A DNA stretch of 64,000 nt from Ectocarpus siliculosus. Lineage: Eukaryota > Sar > Phaeophyceae > Ectocarpales > Ectocarpaceae. Position numbers and translations under genes: made by a program. This document shows, in pieces, positions 23,701-35,480 of this stretch; positions within the stretch are counted from its first letter, which is position 1; each line of letters starts with the position of its first letter. The notes beneath the pieces are model-generated. The model did no database searches. It saw only the letters and a list, made by a program, of their open reading frames with translations, and was not told where the DNA came from. Location of the stretch: positions 9,616 through 73,615 of the forward strand of contig FN648582.1 in assembly GCA_000310025.1 (NCBI GenBank), written 5' to 3'.

Positions 23701-24734
23701 TTCGCCGATGGCCCGGGCGGACGAAAAAAAACGAAAAAAAAAAAAGAAGCAAGTTGTTTCATCCCGCGGGCGAAAGGTCGGGCAAAGAATGGCGGCCTAC
23801 GGGAAGCGCTAGCACGATCGCACGTTCCCCACACACCGCACACACGCTCACTCACAAGCTTTTCCACTCTTCTCTCACAGGAGTCCTTCAGCTCGAGACT
23901 GACCACACCTCCATCCTTTTCCAGAGGTATGTGCGCCCACCGGTACGAATGCTTTGCTCATGCTCTGCAGGTTACTGTGCTCTACCATATGCAGTAGTTT
24001 CATTAGCCAGCAGCAGGTCATCCGCAGAGGTAGATCCGTTTGGGGGGCCTGCTGTAAATGCCTGCTGTAGCAAGGTAGTGTCCGATCAGGACACATTTCT
24101 GATTCTCTCTGATCACAACCGCGTTGGGGTCGGGTACGATGTACCTCTTGTAACCGATCAGCATACATATTGTAGACCGTGTGCAACGCGAACGGTAGAT
24201 ATCTTTGCGCAATACATGACGGCATGATGACGGGTTGTACGTGTAGATACCGACCCCCTCCGCAGTCGGATGCGACAGCCATTTCCCATACGAGAGGTAG
24301 GTGATCGACGCGCTCCGAGATGAGAGTTCCGACAAGCACGTCACAGTATAGTCTACACCGTTCACCGGTAACTGTGTACAGCAATCAGCAGGGAGCATGC
24401 AACACACGATGCTCGAACAGAATAACGAACCGCCAACGGCACGCAAAGTTGCAAATCTTCACCCAGGGCAGACTGCTGAGCAAATCGTGCCTCTTGCTGC
24501 TTGCTGAAGATAAAAAACCCGGCAGGGCGCATGTGCCCGGCTAGGCGTGCGGTGCTGTGGTCATTCTCACTGTCGCCGTCCTTGTAAATACGTAACTACG
24601 CCCTCTCTGTCGTCTCGCTCTCGCCCCCTCGGTACGTTTTTTGTCCCCCTGGGCCGCTCGTTGTGCCGTATCTCTCCGTTGGATCTTTTCCTGCCCACAA
24701 CAACCGAACCAACGCAGATTTAACGAACAACAAG

Positions 24735-27700
24735 ATGCCTTCCACCGCCACCCTCCACTACTTCGGACTCCCCGGCCGGGGGGAGGCTACCCGCGTTGCG
24801 CTCGCCTACGCCGGGAAGGACTTTGTGGACAACACGATGGGGTTCCCTGAGTACGGTGCCTGCAAGTGGGCGGGCAAGGGCCTGCCTGTCTTGGAGGTAA
24901 GACAAGCCAGCTAAGCTATTTATCATGAACTATTGATGTGTCGGTAGTCGGCCGAGCTAAAAGATGCATCGCGTGGTGGCCTCTTCGTGGTGTTTCTTCG
25001 CGTTGTTGGCACACAAACCAGTGGGCACATATTATTGGTAAGTACGTTGCGTACAATAGACTTGGAGCGATACTACCAGTGGGTCCGCTCGTCGTTTCGC
25101 GTAATTATGCCGTTCTGTAGGACTTTCTCCGAGCTTCGAGAGAGTGGAAAAATGCATGGCTGCTGTACCTCGTATTATTGTAAGCTGTCTCCAATCAGTC
25201 AGCTGTGCACATGTCACACACGATGCACAAGGCGACCGGGACAGCGCCGTATCCCTCATCGGCCAACCAAATCAGAACCCTTTGTTGTCTTATTATCTGG
25301 GGGCGTGCGCATGTGGGGTAGAGAGGAAGTGGTAATTGTAAGGGTATTTTAATGTACAGCGACACGATTGGGGCATGGTGCTTGGCGATAAAAGCCCCAC
25401 TTAAGCCCCCGGAAACCAGCTCAGACGGATGGGTGGTGCGAGAAAAATACGCGTACCTTTGGCCTTCCGCCGGTGTTCCTTCATCACCATCTCTCGCCGC
25501 GTATACCCACAGTGGGAACAGTGCTCCGTCCTCTCGAGGACGCGTGGTCAATCAATGGTCTGTTATAACAACGAAGGCATGCGAAACTTGAGTACGCTCT
25601 CTCCCCCTCCCCCCCCGCCGCCCCACCGGTTGGATATGTTAATGCTACCTGACAATCATCATCAGATGGACGATGCCGAGTACTTCCAGTCGACCGCCCT
25701 CCTCCGGTATGCCGGCAAGCTGGGAGGCCTGTACCCCGACGATGCTCTCGCTGCCCTCAAGGTATGTGCACTCAGTCTGTCCAGAACGGAACATCGACAG
25801 GGGCTCTTCGTCTGACCCCCCCCCTCCACCCGCCCCCCGCCCGCCCCCCCGAACGAGAGAGGGTAGCGGAGAGGTGTTTCTTGTCATAAATGAACCAATG
25901 TTAAAATAGGGTTACGGAGGGGGTCCAGTTCGCCTCTTGCGCGTCGCGTGAACCCTGACAGCGAGGATCTTGGCAGCCGCGTGTAGAGATGTAAGAGAGA
26001 GAGAGAGAGAGAAAGAAAGAGAGACAAGAGACAGACAGAGACAGAGAGACAAGAGAGACAAGAGAGTGTGGGGAGGGCGGTCCCAAAATGAGCTTGGCGT
26101 CCGTTACCGTTGGTTTTGTCCCCTTCCCAGTTGGTACTGCTACTACTGCATGCTGCTATTTCGGTTGTCTACGCCCCCTCTCGATCTCTCCCCCCCTCTT
26201 TCCTTCACTCCCTCTCCCTCTATTTTGACCATTTCCTTTCTCTCTGTCGCACCCAACGCTCAACATGTCGTCTCGCTTGCTCGGCAATAAACGTTCACGG
26301 CAGGTGGATGAGATCGTGATGATCGCGGAGGACGTGTTGACCAACATGTTCAAGTGCATGGGCCAGAAGGACGACACCGTGGCCAAGGGAGTGCTCGAGG
26401 GAAAGGTGGGTGTGGGTCGTCGTGTGACGCAACGATTGTACTGGTGGACGCAAGCGGGCGGTGGGTGGTGCCTAAGGTATGCATACGCAAAGCGAGAGAG
26501 GTTGTTTAGTAGCATGGTGGATGACAAGGGCGAGGCGCGAGTAGATAGTCAACGTATCAAAAACAGGCATCGAAGAATGCGGGTCCGTGAGTACAGAGGA
26601 CGAACGGTTTCGGTGGAAAACGTGCGTGACGGCGGTACGATAGCTGCTCCCGTGGAGGTCGATCCCAACCTTTCTTCGACCGCCTTGATCGTCCTACAGT
26701 GTAGATGCGGAACGGAGAGGACGAACCGTTTCGGTGGAAAACGTGCGGGACGGCGGTATAAACAGCCGCTCCCATGCAGGTCGATTCGATCCTTTCTTCG
26801 GTCGCCTTAATGGTCCTTATCGTGGCCTTTCAATGGCCTGTTTCCCGTGATCACGCTTGTCCTTGCCCAGCCCTTGAGATGTCTCACCAGGTACCCCTTA
26901 CCACTCCAACGATTTCTACAGTAGTGTCCCTGACCATGCCATCCCGACTCGAATCCTCATTGTCCCTTGGAAACAACAGATCAAGACCCTGGTGGACATG
27001 CTTGTCGCCAAGCTTGCGGCTAACCCGTCGTCCAAGTTCTTCGTCGGCAACTCCCCCACTATCGCGGACCTCCAGGTGCGTGCGTGAACCCTTCCTCAGA
27101 CTGTTCCACGTGTTTCCAGACTGCTCAGTCCTGCGGTACTATTGCCTTCGATTATCACCGCGAGAAGAGTGCAGCGCTCTCTTCCCTCTTGTGTACACAC
27201 GAACTGCAGTACGGTGACCAAGTTGCCATATCGATGACCGCTTAACGCCTTCCCTAGCCCCTCCATTCGCTCGTCGCACATCTGTCTTCGTTTTTCTTCT
27301 TCACGTTGCGAGAGTGATCGTAACCGCCCAGGATCACTTCTTCGATACTCTCCCGCCCCATCGCCGCCGGTTCACTGATGTCTAGGTGCTATTTTTTTCT
27401 ACGTAACTGCAACCACAGGTGCACGCCGTAATCAAGAACTTCGAAGCGAACTTCCTGACGGGTCTCCCCACAACCCACATCGCGGACACCGCTCCCACGC
27501 TCATGGAAATGGAAGCTGCTCTCTTGGAGGACCCCAAGGTACAGTTTCCATTTCGTGCCACGTTTGTTTCTGCCCCTGTATACTCTGTTGGCACTGCTGT
27601 TGCCGTGTGTTCGGTGTACATGGATGGGAGGATCCCCCCCCCCCCGACTCGCCGCGTCCCGGCACCCCTTCTCTAGCCAAGGGTCAATCGCCAAGGTCGA

Positions 27701-27856
27701 GCAACGAACGTATGAGGTTTCCCGCCACCTCCCCACCGCCGTGTGTGTGCATTATTGTTGACTCCCCCCCCCCCCCTCCCTCCCTCCCTCCCCCCCTTCT
27801 CGACAACACCTAACCAATAACAACAGGTGAAGGCGTACTACGCTTCTAAGGCTTAA
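24735..27856 (+). CDS. Sigma-like glutathione S-transferase, copy 2 (six exons)
   Basis: Exons: 24735-24896, 25666-25761, 26304-26405, 26980-27075, 27419-27538, 27827-27856. All are GT-AG and identical in length and phase to copy 1, giving 201 aa with 192 identical residues. Tyr9, LPVLE, Gln62-Ser63 and TIAD (147-150) are kept, so it should be catalytically competent. Of the nine substitutions, T61F sits next to the glutathione-contacting Gln62-Ser63 and E31V/R34T sit in the loop after helix 1. These could change substrate preference. Intron 1 is ~200 bp longer than in copy 1 and holds a dispersed repeat (25513-25590). Intron 3 is ~180 bp longer and holds an internal tandem duplication. Confidence 0.93.
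25513..25590. repeat. Short dispersed repeat in GST copy 2 intron 1
   Basis: GGGAACAGTGCTCCGTCCTC and the following TCGAGGACGCGTGGTCAATC match 11840-11905 almost base for base, and part of it matches 1880-1905 in reverse (GCGGTTAGACCATTGACCAC). It is absent from the same intron of copy 1, so it inserted after the duplication or was lost from copy 1. Confidence 0.6.
25993..26080. repeat. (GA)n / AGACA microsatellite in GST copy 2 intron 2
   Basis: A purine-rich run of GAGA, GAAA and GACA units. Copy 1 has a shorter GAGA tract at the equivalent place (19907-19935). Confidence 0.8.
26590..26815. repeat. Direct tandem duplication in GST copy 2 intron 3
   Basis: Two ~105-bp units about 118 bp apart, each with AGAGGACGAACSGTTTCGGT, GGAAAACGTGCG, GACGGCGGTA, GGTCGAT and TTTCTTC. 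This explains most of the extra intron length relative to copy 1. Confidence 0.75.
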
Positions 27857-28020
27857 AATAACTGACACCAGCTAGCGGAAGACCTCCTGTGCCCACTGGC
27901 ACATCTCAAGGAAGCGGTCGAGGACATCCGAGACACGCGCGGTACAGGCATGCACCTGTGTGATTTGCCTCTTTCTCTGGTAGTCTCGTCTCGACGCCGT
28001 CCCTTCCTTCTACTTGCGGT

Positions 28021-28258
28021 ACTTGGTGTTGAGCAGTACGTGGTTAGTAAGGGTAGGGGACGTGGAGAACACCGCCCCCTCCTTTGATTTTGGCGTTTGT
28101 TGCGGAGCAGGTTGCTAGGAATGGAGACATGGACAAACACGCCCCCTCCGTTGATTGTGGCTCTTGGTGTGGAGTAGGTTAGTGTGGATAGGGGGCGTGG
28201 ACACCACCGTCCCCCCCCATCATTTGGTTTAGGCTTTTGGTGTCGAGGTAGCGGGTGG
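28021..28258. repeat. Degenerate ~70-bp tandem repeat, about 3.3 copies
   Basis: Units contain CTTGGTGTTGAGCAG or similar, GGTTAGT, GGACGTGGA, ACACCGCCCCCTCC and TTTGATTTTGGC. Units start near 28021, 28095 and 28160, with a partial fourth. Non-coding and immediately 3' of the GST duplication. Confidence 0.7.
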
Positions 28259-28259
28259 T

Positions 28260-30030
28260 TCGGAAACCTGGGTGTGCAACCTTTGGGTTTTGGGGGAGGA
28301 GTGATGATACTTGTTGTTGGCGCGGCGTCCCTCGCCAGCGTTCGGCAAGGCGTGTTCTGCTGATGCTTGTTAAGAAAGATGGTTTCATTACGTATGCATG
28401 ATGACCGCGCTTCCGCCCACCAGGTGGGGGTGTTGGCGGTGCGCTGAAATGTAGATACCCTTTGTGATCGGGGTCCTGGCAAATACAGTGCTCTCGGATC
28501 TTGCGAAACAGGTCCGTGTTGTGTTCAGAGTTGTTGTGGTTTGTCCGTCCGCCTGCAGAAACGCGTGCGGTTTCAGCGATACAGCACGAAAACGGGAAGG
28601 AATAGATTGATGACTGGTGGAGCAGGCAGATTCCCCACGCACATGCGGAAACCAAGCACTGAAGACTCGGTTTGCACCCTCGCGTTCTTGTCTTCTCAAA
28701 AAGCCTCGAGGCAGAGCAATATCGATAGGGAACGAACAAGGAAGATAGACGTGTCTCGTGGTTGCAGAGAGGAGAAGAGTGGCGTCTAATCGGCCGGGTG
28801 TTGCAACGGGTATGCAGGGGCAAGGACGTCGTCGATTGCTTGTCCGGTGCGAACGAGACACAGAGAAGTCGAGAAATTTCTGGGCGTAGCATCGAGGTCG
28901 AGACTAGGAGGGTGGCGACGAAGTCTCCTACCATCCCGCTACTTTCCGATTTAGACGGAATCGTTGTTCCTCGTGCTTTTTTTCTGTTTCTGATGGTCGG
29001 AAGGCAATGCCTGCTATTTACGAAGAAGAAGGCCAACTGGGCGGAGTCGTTGTTCCTGATTCCTTGTTGTCGGGGTTTTGTCCGGTGGTCGACAGACACT
29101 GGTTGGTGCCTACGTGTGTGTGTAGAATGTGGCTGAAAGTCTCTCGATTGATCATGAGTTTGTGAGCTGTCTGCCGTGAGGGCGGGGCAATGGAATAAGA
29201 GAATCGGCTGTCGATCGTGTCGAGCTCAGACCGAAGTCTACGTTGAACGGCCAGTTAGAACATACATGCAGAATCGGACGTCGATGTCTCGAGCTCAGAC
29301 GGAAGTCAAGAACGGTAGGTCATACTAACACGCCATGTGCTGATTCCAACCCTTCGGTGACTCGATGGACATGGTGGTGTCTTTCTCGCTCCGGAAGGGC
29401 CGTTGGTTTCGTTACGCTGCGAGAGAATAAACCTGTGAAGTCTTGCCGTAACCCGCACGAGATATGGTGCTCTTGTTGTTGTCAGAAGGGGTCTGCGTCA
29501 GTTGCGTCAGAATATTTGAAGGTACTGAGCGGAGACCGGAACGGTTCGTAATGCGTTGATGACAAAACAACAACAACGACAACTACTACTACTACTACTA
29601 CATTCAACCTCAAAATACCTGCATTTTCTTTCAGAAACCCTGTTTTTGTGCGATGTTCCATCCGATGAATGTACTCAAATTATTACTTTTCGAGAGCATT
29701 TATCCCTTTTTACAGTACATATACAAAAAAATTATGAGGTTCGAACTATCGCAACGAGGTTGGTTCTGCGTCAGAGAAGACTTCTGATGGGCCACCCGGC
29801 ACGGCTGTGTATGTGTAGACGACTACATACAATACAGAAAGCACCCGCACGTCAGAACCTCCTGTTTTGGCCGAGGCTGGGATTGCTGGTTATGGTTGAA
29901 GAGGGCCTCTTCACCGAGCTTTCAAATGCACAAATGGACGGCCCTCAAGTTTTCAGATTTTGAATTTTTTCAGGCTCAATTTTTGACGGCCAAGGTCTTG
30001 AGTGCAAGCGCTCTCTGTATGTGCCTGTGG
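28260..30030. other. Intergenic stretch, no gene recognised
   Basis: A ~80-bp direct repeat pair lies at 29200-29320 (AGAATCGG, GTCGA, TCGAGCTCAGAC, GGAAGTC). An (ACT)n tract lies at 29580-29602. The long minus-strand ORF across 28.2-29.1 kb has no domain or splice support. Confidence 0.45.
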
Positions 30031-31190
30031 TGGTCGTACACCCCCCCTCCGTCGACGCCGGCGGCGGCGTTATTTGACCACACGTTGGCTCCAAAGAACC
30101 CAGAAACAACACTGGACTGCCCAAAAACAAATCTTTCCGCTCCAGAAGAACGCGCTCGCGCTCTTCGTATCGATATCCTCCGCAAAACGTCCCTGGCACC
30201 AGTACTATTCGGTCAAATGGTCTTTCCGCGGCGAGCCCTTAAATCCGCACAATGCGCCTCCATAGCTAGCTGCCGGCCGTAATTGTTGGACCAAGGCATA
30301 CTTTCTGCTCCAGGACACGGCCGAGATCCGAATCACCCTGTGACCGCCCCTCCGCCGTCAACGCGGTCAGTGTTATCAGACAATCAATGTCGTACTTTTC
30401 GCTCCAGGAAACGTTCGTTCGCCAGCCGCGTATACCACCCTTCCGTCGACTCCGTCGATGTTGTGAGACCACGTGGGCCGCCTACGCAGAATTTGAAGAG
30501 TATCTAGAAACAAATAGGGAGGGGGCACGCAGACCCTATCCCTAACCCGAACCCTGCCCCCAAAGTACGGATTGAATACTTTATCCCATATGCTTGCTTA
30601 ATCAATTTTGCTGCGTAGACTACTGGACCACGTCGCCTCTCCGCTCCAGGACACGTTCGCGCCCGCAAGCACCCAAACCGCGCCTTGATCGACGGCGGGC
30701 GGTGATGTTTGATCACACCTCCTCTCCGCTCCAGGACACGGCCGAGCAGCAAAACGTCCCGTCCATATTTCCCTGAGGTTTCTTTGAAACACGAAGCATT
30801 TTCTCTCCAGGACAAGTCCGGGCTGCTGATGTACACACACGTACAGTAAAAATAAACCTCCACGGTCGACGGCTGCGGTGTTGTAATACCACATCGGTCG
30901 CCAACCCGCTCCAGACCACACCCGAGCTCTTCTCACACGACGAGTAAAAACTCCCCTCCACCGTCGCCGGCGACGTTGTTATCTACGGTAGGGGGGTCAT
31001 TTCAAATTGCACTTTCGGGCAGGGAGACAGACACAATGTTTTTCGATGTAGGATGACCGAAATAGATCTTCACGTTTTTCTCCCGAAAGAGAAAGATGTC
31101 ACCGCAAAAGTGCATCCGCCTACCGTGGCATCACTCGGGCTGTGTTCTTCGACCACATGGCCCCCCCGTTCCAGGGCACGGCCGCCGAGC
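30030..31190. repeat. Degenerate satellite with CTCCAGGACACGG motif
   Basis: Repeated blocks in the same order: CCTCCGTCGACGCCGGCGGC or variant, GTTGTGAGACCAC or variant, then CGCTCCAGGACACGGCCGAG or variant. The CTCCAG block occurs near 30137, 30308, 30398, 30649, 30729, 30806, 30910 and 31171. The units are ~90-250 bp apart and strongly diverged, with no coding frame through them. Confidence 0.6.
30533..30556. repeat. Telomere-like interstitial motif
   Basis: CCCTATCCCTAACCCGAACC. Similar short CCCTAACCC stretches occur at 12262, 15248 and 62045, and TTAGGGTTAGGG at 63845. None is a long array. Confidence 0.5.
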
Positions 31191-31869
31191 TCCTAAACCT
31201 GTATGACGACGCCGCTCCATAGTTACCCCGCTGGAAAAGGCTGCAACCGTAGTCGTGTAGACAATGAAGCATTCATGGAGGTTTGGCGGCCACCTACAGA
31301 TCGGAGGCGAGTTTAAGAAGCAGGTCGTAGTACTGACGCCACAGGCACTCGACCTGGAGGCAGATAGTAGTCGCAATTGAGAGATTATAGGTGGATGGGC
31401 CACGTAGTGTAGGAATGACCAAGTGTCTGGGTAGGACGAACGACGATGACCTCTGATGGCTTTGTGAGCAGTGAACTAGCCGCTGGGGATTGGATGTTGA
31501 GTGCGGGCCGCCGGGGGTGTCGAAGGCGTACCACTTTGTGTTTTCGCGGTTCTACTTTGGCCACAGATTTTCATTTCATCTGTGCCCCGACCCCTTCCTT
31601 AGCAATGAGAGGAGCGGCAATCACGGCTTCTGTTCGGGGGCGTCTTCATAACCACAGGCACAAATATGTGTTCCACAATAGCTTGTATGGGAGCTGAGGC
31701 TTTGGAAAGCCAATGGTTGTGTCTGGGCTTTTGTTCACCCCGGTGTTGTAGATCAGTGGCGTAAATAGCATTGCCGTTAAGAGGCATATTTGGTTCACCT
31801 TCCATTTTCTGTCTAGGGCAAGTCACAGGCGAGCTCGCACAACTGCAATCGGTACGTACGTAGGCACCA

Positions 31870-32115
31870 CCATCTCGTGGTCGATGCTTCCGCGAGCGAA
31901 CAGAACTTGGCCTGCACAATTTGAATGGTCGTTTCTTGTGTAGTCACGGCGGCCGACCCCAAACCTAAGAGATTGGAAAACGAGCAACGTCCTTCGAGCC
32001 GACGAGCATATAGTTCGACAAAACCGACAAACTTTGTGCACACTTGACGCAGAGAACTAACCGAGTATATTGCCAAAAGAAGCCGCGTCTTTTCTGTGGT
32101 AGCGCGAAAAGCTTG
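31870..32115 (-). pseudogene. Downstream exon of a membrane-protein gene (remnant)
   Basis: The minus strand reads EKTRLLLAIYSVSSLRQVCT then KFVGFVELYARRLEGRCSF and AAVTTQETTIQIVQAKFCS with even, protein-like composition, after a plausible AG acceptor near 32115. It lies 0.45 kb downstream of the 32572-33051 piece on the same strand, so I take it as the next exon of that gene. No known domain recognised. Confidence 0.35.
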
Positions 32116-32571
32116 TATCACGCTGTCCACAAAAATCACGACGCCGACCTCTCTTCTTGCACACGCTCATAGTTGTTGGGTAGGCATGAAAGATCTTCCC
32201 GATACTTGTACGTGTGTTGAGACGTATCGTTAGAAATTCAATGAGCCAAATCGACAACGACAAAGTGTTGAGATTCTTAAGGCATGAATATCGCAATATT
32301 GATTCATTTCAAAACAAGTCACACGACCGAACGGCCTTTCAAAGGTGGCGTCTTCATTTCAGGAACTAATTCAATCAGGTCGGCTACTAACGTCTTCATT
32401 TGGAAAATTGATTTTGACGTGAAATACAGATACCCTGAACATCGTTACGTAGTGGCCATCCTAAGTCACAACGCAATTTCTTTCTGCCCAACATGTACCC
32501 GGTGCCCTAGTCTAACCTTCGTGACTCCATCGAACTACGGTCGACCATCTCTGTCTATTATTTCCTCTCAC

Positions 32572-33051
32572 CCATCACCATGCCCACCCTAGCCTCTGCT
32601 GCGCAATACTGAAATTCCGTTACCAGCTCCAGTACCGAGAATATCAGTGAATATACGCCAATCGACAGGCCATCTTCCCATGTCTCAAAAGAGAGGGAAA
32701 GCGCGAAAAACAGTGAGTCGACCACCACCGTCTCCCCCACCGCCCGCAGCATAACCCTTGACCTACATGTAGCATTGCCTGAGTCAGGGAGGTGGTGCCC
32801 ATGGGGGTACGCAAACAAACCGCGACGAAGCATGCTGTAGGGATGGTGCTCTATGATTCTATCGATCAACGACAGGCCAAACCCAGATTGCTCCATCCGG
32901 TTCACCGACGTGTTCCCTGCCAATCCAAACAATTTCATGAACGAACCCGACTTCGAGCGTGGTCTACCAAAAGCGTCATGCCTCCCCAAAAACTCTTCGA
33001 GGGTCAACTCACGCCTGCCGTTCAAGACCCTCAATACTGCCGCGAAACGCC
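32572..33051 (-). pseudogene. Polytopic membrane protein, 3' half of the exon split by the LTR element
   Basis: The frame is open from the LTR boundary to a GTGAGAGG donor at 32571. It reads FAAVLRVLNGRRELTLEEFL, a loop with GLSLIDRIIEHHPYSMLRRG, then hydrophobic helices (TVVVDSLFFALSLSFETW and SIGVYSLIFSVLELVTEF). The other half lies at 36810 and above, beyond the inserted LTR element, in the same orientation. Spacing of helices weakly recalls XK-related membrane proteins; this is inference. Confidence 0.5.
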
Positions 33052-33288
33052 TGTTCGTATACCCGTGTAAGTGTGTTGAAGATGATGGTATCACTTGTAT
33101 TTAGGACAGCAGACACGGTCAGGACGCGGCGGGAGAGAGAGAGTGCCACGACACAGCAAGCACTCCCGCAGGGTCGAGCCCCGTGGATCAATCATGAAAC
33201 CAACCCAGGGGACTATCAATTCCTATCTGCGTAGCCAACTCCTACAGTCCCGTTGGAATATTCTCATCCGCTCATGCACACACGAACA
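33052..33288 (-). repeat. LTR (left copy) of the minisatellite-bearing element
   Basis: 237 bp, TG...CA ends, 98.7% identical to the right copy. Preceded by ACGCC. Confidence 0.9.
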
Positions 33289-34372
33289 CCCTCCCTGGTT
33301 CTTTACGCTAGTAACTAACCACTAGTGGGCATGCACACGCCGGATGTGACGAAAACCCAAACGGACAAAAAAACCAACGCGAAAAAATAACAGGGGGAAA
33401 CCCGGCCTCCGGGTCAAAACCCCCACCAATATTCACCGTTCCACCAGATACTGTCACTGTTGCGCTACCAGAGCAAGATCAATACATGCATAATACCAGT
33501 CGCGCCAGAATCCACGCTCGGAATCTTTATCTACAAACGTGGGCGGCGTGCTATCATATTCTTCCTGCATGAAGTACCAAGATCATAACCCTGTTACCAA
33601 CAACGGCCTATCCCAATTCTTGGTAAGCAATAGCGTAAGACTATCCTGAGGAGTTGGTTCAAACAACTACCATGCGGCTGCACTACTATCTGTTCTTCAA
33701 ACAAACATCAGACAAACATCGAAAACGCCCCCCCTCGCTGACGTAACACAGCGCACCGGGGCAAAAGGCAATCATCCAACATTTTCTGAGCGACACACAA
33801 CCGGCATGCATTTTTCGACAATCCTCTGTTCTCGTCGACGTACAACACTGGTGTCCCAATTTTTCCTCATACGTTCCTTCAGCGGTTCCAACAGTATCCC
33901 ATATTCCTGCACATTTCGCGACCTGGAGAACGGCCCGACGTGGCCGCAATCAAGAATTTTCAACCAAATGACTACCAGGAAAATACTGAACATGTGGACG
34001 CGAACGCCTCCGAGAAACACGGAACACCCTCCCTGGCTCTCAACCAAAGTGCACTCATGACAACTAACAGGATTACCAACTTCGCTACGAATACCATCAA
34101 ACACCAAGTACCGTCAAGAAAGAAGTGCCAATCCAGCACTGTGATGCATGTTGCTCCCCTCCCAGCGCTCGTCCCGGCCTGTAGCCTCGCCAGAAAAAGG
34201 AGTTCCCGTTTTAGCACCACGATGCAAGTACCCTCCCCTCCACGCCCCTTCCGACGTGCCGCGGGGTTCCCCCTCACGCCCTTTCCGGCGCGCCACGGGG
34301 CTGCTTCGGTTTTCTCCCCCCCTCACGCCCCGTCCAACGCGCCATGGGGCCTTAGATTTATTTTTTATTTTT

Positions 34373-35480
34373 TGGTTGTTGCCCTCCCACGCCCCTCCCG
34401 TCGCGGCTGCGAGCACACGGCCCTCCCGCCGTGTTATTTGGTTGTTGCCCTCCCGCGCCCCTCCCGTCGCGGCTGCGGGCACACGGCCCTCCCGCCGTGT
34501 TATTTGGTTGTTGCCCTCCCGCGCCCCTCCCGTCGCGGCTGCGGGCACACGGCCCTCCCGCCGTGTTATTTGGTTGTTGCCCTCCCGCGCCCCTTCCGTC
34601 GCTGCTGCGGGCACACGGCCCTCCCGCCGTGTTATTTGGTTGTTGCCCTCCCGCGCCCCTCCCGTCGCGGCTATGAGCACACGGCCCTCCCGCCGTGTTA
34701 TTTGGTTGTTGCCCTCCCGCGCCCCTCCCGTCGCGGCTGCGGGCACACGGCCCTCCCGCCGTGTTATTTGGTTGTTGCCCTCCCGCGCCCCTCCCGTCGC
34801 GGCTGCGGGCACACGGCCTTCCCGCCGTGTTATTTGGTTGTTGCCCTCCCACGCCCCTTCCGTCGCGGCTGCGGGCACACGGCCCTCCCGCCGTGTTATT
34901 TGGTTTTTGCCCTCCCGCGCCCCTTCCGTCGCGGCTGCGGGCACACGGCCCTCCCGCCGTGTTATTTGGTTGTTGCCCTCCCGCGCCCCTTCCGTCGCGG
35001 CTGCGGGCACACGGCCCTCCCGCCGTGTTATTTGGTTGTTGCCCTCCCGCGCCCCTTCCGTCGCGGCTATGAGCACACGGCCCTCCCGCCGTGTTATTTG
35101 GTTGTTGCCCTCCCGCGCCCCTTCCGTCGCGGCTGCGGGCACACGGCCCTCCCGCCGTGTTATTTGGTTTTTGCCCTCCCGCGCCCGCGCACCTTCCGTC
35201 GCGGCTGCGGGCACACGGCCCTCCCGCCGTGTTATTTTTGTTGTTGCCCTCCCGCGCCCCTTCCGTCGCGGCTGCGGGCACACGGCCCTCCCGCCGTGTT
35301 CTGCGAACATTGCCCCCCCCCACGCTCCTTGCTGCGCGGCACGGGGCTGTTTTGCTTGTTGCCCTCCCGCGCCCCTTCCGTCGCGGCTGTGGGCACACGA
35401 CCGTCTCGCCGTGTTCTCTGAATGTTGCCCCCCCACGCCCCTTCCGTCGCGGCTATGGGCACACGGTCTTGCGGCCGGTT
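34373..35480. repeat. 66-bp minisatellite, about 13-14 regular copies plus degenerate ends
   Basis: The unit reads TTATTTGGTTGTTGCCCTCC then CGCGCCCCTTCCGTCGCGGC, TGCGGGCACACGGC and CCTCCCGCCGTG. Copies from 34373 to about 35236 are nearly identical; those after 35236 have length changes. Variants (CCCTCCC/CCCTTCC, GCGGGC/ATGAGC) alternate along the array, a sign of block amplification. Because 66 is divisible by three, frames stay open on both strands for 350-490 codons; I regard these as by-products. The array lies inside the LTR element. Confidence 0.9.

Larger units (their letters stand above)
23726..27990 (+). repeat. Tandem segmental duplication, distal unit (contains GST copy 2)
   Basis: Homologous to 17490-21790. 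Exons and the ~200 bp near 23735-23930 are well conserved, introns are alignable only in blocks. The conserved upstream block may be a promoter or 5' leader shared by both genes. Confidence 0.8.

Noticed and set aside
28179-29099. 306-codon minus-strand ORF
   Set aside because: It overlaps a degenerate tandem repeat at one end, shows no domain or conserved motif, and no splice context.
34373-35300. CRISPR-like appearance of a regular repeat array
   Set aside because: Units are contiguous without unique spacers, and the setting is eukaryotic inside an LTR element.
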